A DNA stretch of 8,367 nt, from positions 1 through 8,367 of the forward strand of contig JACRBK010000015.1 of NCBI GenBank assembly GCA_016234525.1, read 5' to 3'. This document shows, piece by piece, positions 1 to 6,247 of the stretch. The DNA comes from Chloroflexota bacterium. GTDB lineage: Bacteria > Chloroflexota > Anaerolineae > Aggregatilineales > Aggregatilineaceae. Each line of letters starts with the position of its first letter. Position 1 is the stretch's first letter. Both the position numbers and the translations under genes were made by a program. The notes below the pieces were generated by a model that saw nothing but the letters and a program-made list of their open reading frames with translations, did not search any database and was not told the DNA's origin.

Positions 1-46
1 AAACCAATGCCCCGGATTTTGTTTGGAATTTCTGCCCCAAAAGGGA

Positions 47-574
47 TTAGTCGTCTAACACCTTCTCATAAGCGCCGCGCACGATAGCGAGCAGTTCATC
101 GAAGACTTCATCGGTTACCAGATGTTCGTCATCCGCCGCCAGGACGTTGATTTCTACGACGATCTCTTCTTCTTGCAGCAGTGCATAACGCACCGGTCCC
201 TGCTGGGCCACATCTGCCGTCGCTTTTTGAGGAGCGCGGTTTTTGTCGAACACCAGCCCACGCAGCAGTAGATCGCGCATCCGATCCGACAGCGCGACTT
301 CTGCCGCGTCTACACCGCCGTGAGTTTCCACCACAATATAAGCAGTGGCATCATCGGGACCAGTATAAAACAGGGTGACATGCCCCTTGCTGCTCACGGT
401 GCTGGAAACCAACTGGACCGTTGCATCGTCATCACGTTCCCACGAGGCGGTTTCCCCCGGGAGATACTTCACAAATTCGTCCGTGCGCGCTTTGGGGCTG
501 GCGGTACACGCCGACAACACCCCACTTGAAATTACGAGCAGCACAACCAGCAGCACAAAACTCAAGCGTTTCAC
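47..574 (-). CDS. Small lipoprotein of unknown function, last gene of the liv operon
   Basis: Predicted 175-aa exported lipoprotein; I recognise no family. The start is GTG at 572-574, because AGGAG (583-587, minus strand) lies 8 nt upstream. The reading frame continues to a GTG at 583, but that codon overlaps the Shine-Dalgarno itself. From this start the protein opens with KR, a long hydrophobic stretch and a textbook lipobox, LSAC, with Cys23 as the lipidated residue. The mature part (about 150 aa) is acidic. It looks alpha/beta: a strand pair around residues 65-85, a helix around 90-107, a beta region near 130-145 and a C-terminal helix. It begins 20 nt after the livF stop on the same strand with no visible terminator between, so co-transcription with the transporter is likely. 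A role in docking or modulating the importer is only inference. It could instead be an unrelated envelope protein carried by read-through. Confidence 0.8.
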   Translation of the reverse strand: MKRLSFVLLVVLLVISSGVLSACTASPKARTDEFVKYLPGETASWERDDDATVQLVSSTVSSKGHVTLFYTGPDDATAYIVVETHGGVDAAEVALSDRMRDLLLRGLVFDKNRAPQKATADVAQQGPVRYALLQEEEIVVEINVLAADDEHLVTDEVFDELLAIVRGAYEKVLDD

Positions 575-582
575 GAAACTCA

Positions 583-587
583 CTCCT
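583..587 (-). promoter_or_regulatory. Ribosome binding site that decides the lipoprotein start
   Basis: The minus strand reads AGGAG here (within AGAGGAG), 8 nt before GTG at 572-574. The upstream GTG at 581-583 overlaps this motif and could not use it, so the shorter start, which gives a compact lipoprotein signal peptide, is preferred. Confidence 0.7.
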
Positions 588-594
588 CTGCCCG

Positions 595-1308
595 CTAATG
601 CTCACCGAGATAGGCGGCGCGAACCATCTCATTTTGGCGCAGCGCCGATGCTTCATCTTCCAGGGTGATCTTACCCGTCTGGATCACGTATCCCCGGTGT
701 GCTACTGTCAGCGCCATCAAAGCGTTTTGTTCTACCAGCAAAATGGTGGTGCCGTGATCGTTTAAGTACTTGATGATGCGGAAGATATCGCGCACCAGTA
801 GCGGGGCCAACCCCATCGAAGGTTCGTCAAGCAGCAAGACACGCGGGCGACCCATCATCGCGCGGCCAATGGCTAACATCTGCTGTTCGCCGCCGGAGAG
901 CGTTCCCCCTAACTGCTTCTGGCGTTCTTTCAACCGCGGGAACGTGTTAAACACAAATTCGAGATCGCGCACGATGTCGTGCGTATCGCGGCGGCTGTAG
1001 GCCCCCATCTCAAGATTTTCCATCACGGTCAGGCGTTGGAAAATCTTACGGCCTTCCGGCGATTGTACGATTCCCCGCTCTACGATCAGATGGGGGGCAA
1101 GATGGGTAATATTCTCTTCAGCCAGGATCACACGGCCTTCAGATGCCGGGACAATGCCGCAGATAGAGTTAAGCGTGGTGGTTTTGCCCGCCCCGTTACC
1201 GCCGATCAAGGTGACGATCTCGCCCTGTTCTACCGTAAGCGAGATTCCCTTCAAGGCATGAATTTTGCCGTAATAGGTATTGAGATTTTCGACTTCAAGC
1301 AGAGCCAT
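595..1308 (-). CDS. livF: Branched-chain amino acid ABC transporter, ATP-binding protein LivF
   Basis: One of the two cytoplasmic ATPases of the LIV importer; it pairs with LivG under the LivH/LivM channel. At 237 aa it matches the usual LivF length. Visible motifs are Walker A GGNGAGKTT (36-44), Q-loop Gln82 in VQSPEGRKIF, ABC signature LSGGEQQ (137-143), Walker B LLLDE (158-162) and the segment MGLAPL after it. The switch position is Gln194 (VEQN) instead of His. This is characteristic of LivF and, as far as I know, distinguishes it from LivG, so it is not a defect. The second residue of Walker A is Gly, where Ala or Pro is commoner. The ATG lies 3 nt after the livG stop with only a weak GGAT-type Shine-Dalgarno, consistent with translational coupling. 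The stop is TAG. Confidence 0.97.
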   Translation of the reverse strand: MALLEVENLNTYYGKIHALKGISLTVEQGEIVTLIGGNGAGKTTTLNSICGIVPASEGRVILAEENITHLAPHLIVERGIVQSPEGRKIFQRLTVMENLEMGAYSRRDTHDIVRDLEFVFNTFPRLKERQKQLGGTLSGGEQQMLAIGRAMMGRPRVLLLDEPSMGLAPLLVRDIFRIIKYLNDHGTTILLVEQNALMALTVAHRGYVIQTGKITLEDEASALRQNEMVRAAYLGEH

Positions 1309-1311
1309 AGA

Positions 1312-2124
1312 TCACTCATCCAACAGTCCGACATCCACCTTATCGGCAGATGTGCCTAGATAGGCTTCGAGTACCAGCGGGTCTTTCTGGACATGCTGCG
1401 GTGTGCCTTCGGAAATTTTGCGACCATAGTCCAGCACCGTGACCTGATCCGAGATATTCATTACCACGCTCATATCGTGTTCAATGAGCAGGATCGTCAT
1501 ATCACGTTCGTCGCGCAGGCGGCGTATAAAATTTGTAGTCGCTTCGGTTTCCTGTGGATTCATACCCGCCGTCGGTTCATCTAGCAGCAGCAAACGGGGA
1601 TCACTTGCCAGCGCGCGCGCGATCTCCAGGCGGCGCTGGCTGCCATAAGCCAGGTTAGTCGCCAGCATATCCGCTTGATCGTCTAACTCAACAAAATCAA
1701 GCAGATCGTAGGCTTTCGCCAGCACAGCATTTTCTTCCTGCAAGTTCAGCGGATTACGAAGCAGTGCGGCCAACGGGGTGCTTCGTAATGACAGGTGAAT
1801 ACCGACCATCACATTTTCCAGCACCGTCATTCCGGTAAACAGGTGGATGTTTTGGTAGGTACGGGTGATCCCCTTGTGCGCGATCTGATCCGGGCGCAAG
1901 CCTTGAATCTGTTGGCCCAGGAAGCGAATCTCGCCCTCCTCAGGATGGTAAAAACCGCTGATGCAGTTAAAGAACGTTGTTTTGCCGGCTCCGTTAGGGC
2001 CGATCACACTGGCGATCTGGTTACGTTTGATGGTCAGGTCGAGGTTGCCTACCGCCACCAATCCGCCGAATCGTTTGGTTACACCCTTCGCCTCAAGGAT
2101 CGGGCGTTCGGTCTCGTGACTCAT
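1312..2124 (-). CDS. livG: Branched-chain amino acid ABC transporter, ATP-binding protein LivG
   Basis: Second ATPase of the LIV importer, 270 aa, close to the family norm of about 255. Visible motifs are Walker A GPNGAGKTT (42-50), Q-loop Gln91 in TYQNIHLF, signature LAYGSQRRLEIARAL (158-172), Walker B LLLLDE (178-183) followed by PTAGMNP, and H-loop His216 in IEHDM. The LxYGxQRRLEIARAL form of the signature is the LivG hallmark; Ser162 sits where Gln is usual. The C-terminal part around 250-258 (PLVLEAYLG) is the typical LivG ending, after which about 12 further residues (to LLDE) extend the tail. The ATG overlaps the livM stop by 4 nt (ATGA). GGAGG at 2132-2136, 7 nt upstream and inside livM, supports the start. 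LivG supplies the canonical catalytic His while LivF has Gln, so the ATPase pair is asymmetric, as usual in this family. Confidence 0.97.
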   Translation of the reverse strand: MSHETERPILEAKGVTKRFGGLVAVGNLDLTIKRNQIASVIGPNGAGKTTFFNCISGFYHPEEGEIRFLGQQIQGLRPDQIAHKGITRTYQNIHLFTGMTVLENVMVGIHLSLRSTPLAALLRNPLNLQEENAVLAKAYDLLDFVELDDQADMLATNLAYGSQRRLEIARALASDPRLLLLDEPTAGMNPQETEATTNFIRRLRDERDMTILLIEHDMSVVMNISDQVTVLDYGRKISEGTPQHVQKDPLVLEAYLGTSADKVDVGLLDE

Positions 2125-4442
2125 GCCTGCTCCTCCCTCTTGGGCTTAAACTGCTTCGCCAGCGATTCCGCGCGTTCTCGCAGTTGCGGCAGAGGCATCG
2201 GCAGCAGACCCGTAGGCCGGATGATCACCATCACGACCAGCAGCGCCCCAAACACCAGGATACGATAGGTTTCCAACTCGCGCAGCACTTCAGGGATACC
2301 TATCAGGGCAATTGCGCCCATAATCACGCCCGGAATACTGCCCATACCGCCAATGATCACCAGACTCAAGACTTCAATCGACACACTCAAATCAAAGTCA
2401 TTCGGGAAAATATTACGCTGGCGAGCAGCAAACAACATGCCTCCCAACCCGGCAAAAGCCGCCCCGATAGCAAATGCTAACAGTTTGGTCTGCACCAGAT
2501 CGATCCCCATGGACTGCGCGATGTCTTCATCGCTGCGTACTGCATTCCAGGCGCGTCCGATACGTCCCTGGCGCAGCCGGGCAGAGAAGAAAGCGACGAG
2601 CGCCGCCCCTAAGAAAACGAGGTAGAGCATCACGATATTAGTTATGGTGCCGCTCGCATTATCAGGCAGTGGGCGAGGAATCTGCAAAACACCCTGCGGG
2701 CCGCCGGTATAATCACGCAGGTTGTTAAACATCAGGCGGATGATTTCGGCAAAACCCAGGGTCACAATCGCCAGGTAATCGCCACGCAGGCGCAGCACCG
2801 GAATACATAACACAATACCCGTAATCGCCGAGACCAATACCCCGACGATCAACCCGATGAAAAAGGGTGATACCCTGCCAAATATATCTTTATACAGGCC
2901 GGAATTTTGCAGCACCAGGGCTACCGCCACGCTTGTTCCGATGGCGACGGCGGTGAGCAGCAGTGTCACACCGCCCGATGGGCGCTCCGGTAGATTGATC
3001 AAGGTAGGCCGCGCTTCAGATATCCTGGTAGTTTGGCGCTGCCGCCACATGCGCAGCCCAATCACCACGACCACCAGCGAAACCACCGCCGCAATCGTCA
3101 TCCAACCGGCGATTTGCATCACCATATCATCGTTACCAGCGAATTTTAAGCCTGTTGGCTTGCCATCCTGGCCGATCTGCTGTTGGTCAGAAGAAAGGAA
3201 GGCGTAGGTATAGGCGCCCATCGCAAAAAACGCGACATAACCCAGATTCAGGATTCCGGCATAACCGATCACGATATTCAGGCCCAGCCCCAGCAGGACG
3301 TAAATCCCCACCTTCGCCAGCACACTGTTCTGGAACTGGTCAAGATAGAGCGGCATCAGCAGCAGCGCTAGCGCCACTGTTGTGCTGGTAAACTGTGTTT
3401 CAAAACGCCGTGAAGAACGCAGTGACCACAGGTTCACCGCCGCCGCGATCAGTCCAATCGTTATCATCGCCGCGATGCTTATATTCCGGCTGCCGTTTGG
3501 ATCATCGGACGTGGCCAGGAAATACATCTTGTCGCCCATGACATGCCAGAGTCCCAGCCCGGTGAGCACCGCGACCGCACTCAAAACAATGCCTACCTGA
3601 GTATAGTAGCTTAAATTCCAATCACTCGGCTGAACCGCGCGCAGCGCGACTAGCCCCCACAGGATGATCCCAAAGCTGATCATCAATTGAAGTTCTTGGG
3701 CGCTGCTGCCAAGCGATAAGATCGGCTCCCGGTTGCCCAAGGGGACGCTGATCCACAGCAGCAAGAAAAAGAGGAGGGGCAGCAACAAAATGACCCAATG
3801 TGCAATCGCATTGCCGGACAATGCGGCGGACATCTGCTGGCGATAGCGTCCTAATTCGGCCTGTATCGTCAGCCGGGTCAGGATCGCGCTCACTACGCTC
3901 ACCAGGATCAGCAGCAGCAAAAAGCCGTAGAATCCGCCAATACGCAGATTGAGTTTAAACAAACGCAGCCCATTTTCTTTTTCAAAAGTCAACCGCATCG
4001 GGCTGGTGCGCAGGGCTTCACCTTCGGGATATTCTCCGGTCAGCGGGTCGCGCGTGGGGTTCGCAAACAGTTCTTCTTCCGGTACGCCAGACAACAGATA
4101 AACCGTCTGGGCATTGACCTTGTCGAAATACTGTTTCACGTCAATTCCACGCGCCTGCCAGCGGTTGATCAGCGACATGAACAGCAGCACGATCAGTGCG
4201 GCAGCGGCCCCTAGCGCGAGGGAATTTTTGATCAGGTTCGTCCAGGGTTTTTCGCGCAGACGGCGCGCCAGGCTTACTGCGGCGACCGTGACCACCAGGA
4301 ACAGGGAAAAGAGGGCGATATTCTCGATCTCTACCGGGATACCCAGCAAAATCAAGAACACGATCACCAATCCGGCTACAAACCCAGTGTTGAGACCTGA
4401 GCGGATGGTGTCCAGAAAACGTCGGATAGATGCTTGTAACAT
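2121..4442 (-). CDS. livM: Branched-chain amino acid ABC transporter permease LivM, greatly enlarged
   Basis: Integral-membrane channel subunit (BPD_transp_2 family), 773 aa against 425 in E. coli LivM. The permease core starts near residue 352 and carries GLGLNIVIGYAGILNLGYVAFF (about 385-406), LRLRGDYLAIVTLGFAEIIRL (550-570), GGPQGV (580-585), the cytoplasmic EAA-like ATPase contact around GRAWNAVRSDEDIAQSMGI (629-647) and GGMGSIPGVIMGA (698-710). Upstream are about 350 extra residues with roughly eight hydrophobic segments (about 21-37, 41-59, 75-92, 170-190, 213-233, 251-270, 281-300, 320-340). A polar stretch of about 75 residues (93-168) lies between the third and fourth. Residues about 421-523 form a further insertion with two hydrophobic helices (444-464, 491-511) and a basic loop. 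The reading frame is intact and shows no sign of frameshift. The ATG follows the livH stop by 3 nt, with GAAGG (4451-4455) 8 nt upstream. Confidence 0.95.
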   Translation of the reverse strand: MLQASIRRFLDTIRSGLNTGFVAGLVIVFLILLGIPVEIENIALFSLFLVVTVAAVSLARRLREKPWTNLIKNSLALGAAAALIVLLFMSLINRWQARGIDVKQYFDKVNAQTVYLLSGVPEEELFANPTRDPLTGEYPEGEALRTSPMRLTFEKENGLRLFKLNLRIGGFYGFLLLLILVSVVSAILTRLTIQAELGRYRQQMSAALSGNAIAHWVILLLPLLFFLLLWISVPLGNREPILSLGSSAQELQLMISFGIILWGLVALRAVQPSDWNLSYYTQVGIVLSAVAVLTGLGLWHVMGDKMYFLATSDDPNGSRNISIAAMITIGLIAAAVNLWSLRSSRRFETQFTSTTVALALLLMPLYLDQFQNSVLAKVGIYVLLGLGLNIVIGYAGILNLGYVAFFAMGAYTYAFLSSDQQQIGQDGKPTGLKFAGNDDMVMQIAGWMTIAAVVSLVVVVIGLRMWRQRQTTRISEARPTLINLPERPSGGVTLLLTAVAIGTSVAVALVLQNSGLYKDIFGRVSPFFIGLIVGVLVSAITGIVLCIPVLRLRGDYLAIVTLGFAEIIRLMFNNLRDYTGGPQGVLQIPRPLPDNASGTITNIVMLYLVFLGAALVAFFSARLRQGRIGRAWNAVRSDEDIAQSMGIDLVQTKLLAFAIGAAFAGLGGMLFAARQRNIFPNDFDLSVSIEVLSLVIIGGMGSIPGVIMGAIALIGIPEVLRELETYRILVFGALLVVMVIIRPTGLLPMPLPQLRERAESLAKQFKPKREEQA

Positions 4443-4445
4443 GGC

Positions 4446-5990
4446 TTAGACCTTCTTTGCCGCCAGTACTTCGCCGAAGATACCCGTCGGGCGGAAGATC
4501 AAGATCAGCACGAGCAGGCCGAACGCGATCACGTCTTTATACTCGGTGGGAATTCCCAACATGGTCGGGCCAAGTGCCTCGACCAGCCCCAGGAAGAACC
4601 CGCCGAACATCGCGCCAGGGATATTCCCGATCCCCCCCAACACGGCGGCAGTGAACGCCTTGAGGCCGGGGATAAATCCGCTGCGGAAGTCGAACGTCAG
4701 GTTATGAAAGCCAACCATAACACCCGCTGCGCCCGCCAAAAGTGCGCCTAAAGCGAAGGTTACTACGATCACCTGATCGACGTTAACGCCCATCAATGCA
4801 GCGGTCTGTTTGTCTTCGGCGACCGCACGCATAGCGCGCCCGGTTTTTGACCGCTGTACAAACATGTAAAGGAAAATCATCATGACGATCGAAACGATGA
4901 CAATCACAATGCCCGTTTTTGTCACCGGGATTGTCCCCAGGCTGCCCAGGTCCCACTTGATCGTGCCTTCGATCAGCTTCGGACGGCGGTAAGATCGCTG
5001 AAGCGGGCCAAATACATTGAGCATCGTCTGCTGCAAAAAGAATGAAGCCCCAATCGCGCTGATCAAAGGGGTCAGGCGCGGTGCGTGGCGCAGCGGGCGA
5101 TATGCGATCCGTTCGACTGTCACCGCCACGAGCATTGAAGTGACCATGCCAATAGTGATGATAAACAACAGCGCCAATATCGTTGTGACTGTCTCATAAA
5201 CATGTGGTGCATAGCCGCCTAATGCTTGCAGCAGCCCGTAGCCCACCAGCAAACCTGCGAGAATACGAATGGGTAGGCTGAACAAGGTGATAAACCAGGT
5301 GGTATCAACCTCTGGGCTGGCGTCTTTGCGGCGGCCCAGGCGGGCCGATAATGCTTCGAGTGGTAGGAAGAGGACGGCAAATATCAATGGCAGAAGCACC
5401 CCGGCGACGCTGGCTGCGCCAACCTCAAATGTGCCACCCCCTAGCGAGGAGACATACATCATGGCGAACCAACCGCCGAACGTCCCGAAGACCAACACTT
5501 CGCCATGCGCGAAATTGATCATGAACAGAATGCCGTAGACCAGGGTATACCCCAGTGCGATCAGGGCATACACCCCCCCCAAGATCATCCCGTTGATCAC
5601 CAGTAATCCCCAGGTGGTAAAGGGGTAATCATCAGTCTGGACCACATGGGTCACACGGCTGGAAGCCAGCAATAAAAGCACCACCCCGGCATAATTGATC
5701 ACAATCCGGGTTGTGGGCGTCTTTTCTTCGCTGCGCATTTGAACAAAAAGAATAAAGATCAGACCAACTAATCCCAGAACGGTATAAACCATCAGCGCCG
5801 TTCCCAACCAGTTTTCGATAGTTTCATACCCTGTGGCGGGCGACTGGCCAAATACCCCTGAGGTGCGGGCAATCACCCAGATCACTCTTAATGCCGCAAT
5901 AAGTGCTCCAAAACCGAAATACTGACCGCTGAGACGCTCGTAATCTAGATCGAGTTGTTCTAATCGGCGGGCTTGCATGACCTGCGCCAT
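4446..5990 (-). CDS. livH: Branched-chain amino acid ABC transporter permease LivH, enlarged
   Basis: Partner permease of LivM, 514 aa from the chosen start against 308 in E. coli LivH. Core motifs are NGMILGGVYALIALGYTLVY (133-152) followed by GILFMINFAHGEV, VERIAYRPLRHAPRLTPLISAIG (292-314), the EAA-like ATPase contact around GRAMRAVAEDKQTAALMGV (384-402), LGGIGNIPGAMFGG (451-464) and TEYKDV with FRPTGI near the C-terminus. An N-terminal extension of about 124 residues contains three hydrophobic segments (about 24-43, 61-83, 95-113). Residues about 184-265 are an insertion with two helices around a basic loop. The frame is open further upstream to a TTG at 6053, but that has no good ribosome site. 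ATG at 5988-5990 is 7 nt from a perfect GGAGG. LivK lies 257 bp upstream and LivM starts 3 nt downstream. Confidence 0.95.
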   Translation of the reverse strand: MAQVMQARRLEQLDLDYERLSGQYFGFGALIAALRVIWVIARTSGVFGQSPATGYETIENWLGTALMVYTVLGLVGLIFILFVQMRSEEKTPTTRIVINYAGVVLLLLASSRVTHVVQTDDYPFTTWGLLVINGMILGGVYALIALGYTLVYGILFMINFAHGEVLVFGTFGGWFAMMYVSSLGGGTFEVGAASVAGVLLPLIFAVLFLPLEALSARLGRRKDASPEVDTTWFITLFSLPIRILAGLLVGYGLLQALGGYAPHVYETVTTILALLFIITIGMVTSMLVAVTVERIAYRPLRHAPRLTPLISAIGASFFLQQTMLNVFGPLQRSYRRPKLIEGTIKWDLGSLGTIPVTKTGIVIVIVSIVMMIFLYMFVQRSKTGRAMRAVAEDKQTAALMGVNVDQVIVVTFALGALLAGAAGVMVGFHNLTFDFRSGFIPGLKAFTAAVLGGIGNIPGAMFGGFFLGLVEALGPTMLGIPTEYKDVIAFGLLVLILIFRPTGIFGEVLAAKKV

Positions 5991-5997
5991 TCCGCGT

Positions 5998-6002
5998 CCT
6001 CC
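5998..6002 (-). promoter_or_regulatory. Ribosome binding site that decides the livH start
   Basis: The minus strand reads GGAGG, 7 nt before ATG at 5988-5990. It outranks the in-frame TTG 63 nt further upstream, which has no comparable site. The residues lost by choosing this start (including GAFPAAGQFCKDGG) look unlike a transporter N-terminus. Confidence 0.75.
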
Positions 6003-6079
6003 ATCCTTACAGAACTGCCCGGCTGCGGGGAATGCACCGGGAAGCGAATACAACTTGTTTTTGGGGCTGATGCTGAATC

Positions 6080-6104
6080 ACCCGTCCCCTACCAACCAAC
6101 GGGT
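6080..6104. repeat. Short inverted repeat in the livH leader
   Basis: Perfect 6-bp arms, ACCCGT (6080-6085) and ACGGGT (6099-6104), separated by 13 bp. It lies just downstream of the candidate livH promoter in the direction of livH transcription. It could be an operator half-site pair or a weak leader hairpin, but six-base arms also arise by chance, so function is unproven. Confidence 0.3.
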
Positions 6105-6123
6105 ATTTTGCAGAACGGACGAA

Positions 6124-6151
6124 ATTTTACCAGTGACTTAAACGAATTCAA
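6124..6151 (-). promoter_or_regulatory. Candidate internal promoter for livHMGF and the lipoprotein gene
   Basis: On the minus strand, TTGAAT (6146-6151, 4 of 6 to the -35 consensus) is followed after 16 bp by TAAAAT (6124-6129, 5 of 6 to the -10 consensus). A TGG directly before the -10 matches an extended -10. The site lies downstream of the livK hairpin and about 130 bp before the livH ATG. It would allow the membrane genes to be transcribed separately from livK. The prediction rests on sigma-70-type consensus only. Confidence 0.45.
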
Positions 6152-6207
6152 AAATGCGGCATAGACGGTGAAAGGTAAGGGGGACTTCGCCTCTAATAAG
6201 TATAAGA

Positions 6208-6237
6208 GTAGGGGCAGGTTTTTATGCCTGCCCCTAC
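6208..6237. repeat. Perfect palindrome/hairpin between livK and livH
   Basis: Arms GTAGGGGCAGG (6208-6218) and CCTGCCCCTAC (6227-6237) pair perfectly over 11 bp around an 8-nt loop. It starts 10 nt beyond the livK stop codon. In livK mRNA it would form a very stable stem followed by TCTTATACTTATT, which is T-rich but not a true T-run, so it is at best a weak terminator. It could act as an attenuator or as a 3' stabiliser that favours livK over the permease genes. GTAGGGGC-type palindromes also recur as dispersed intergenic repeats in some Chloroflexota and cyanobacterial genomes (from recall), so it may be one copy of such a family. Confidence 0.8.
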
Positions 6238-6247
6238 AAAAATAACT

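Noticed and set aside
1..46. Terminator after the lipoprotein gene
   Set aside because: Only a 3-bp CCC/GGG pairing around TTTT is present; no credible stem and T-run is seen before the window edge.
1249..1300. Loss of the catalytic His in the ATPases
   Set aside because: The Gln at the LivF switch position (Gln194) is characteristic of LivF proteins, and LivG retains His216.
3155..3600. Plus-strand reading frames opposite livM
   Set aside because: They are shadow frames with Arg/Pro/Ser-rich translations; the minus strand encodes a continuous membrane protein here.
2121..4442. LivM as a fusion of two permeases or a frameshift artefact
   Set aside because: The first 350 residues have no permease signature motifs, and the frame is continuous with normal hydrophobic helices throughout, so an added domain is the better reading.
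5991..6053. Longer livH start (TTG at 6053)
   Set aside because: It has no ribosome site, whereas ATG at 5990 has GGAGG at a 7-nt spacing.
6208..6237. Strong Rho-independent terminator after livK
   Set aside because: The stem is excellent but is followed by TCTTATACTTATT rather than a T-run, so it was called a palindromic repeat with possible attenuation.
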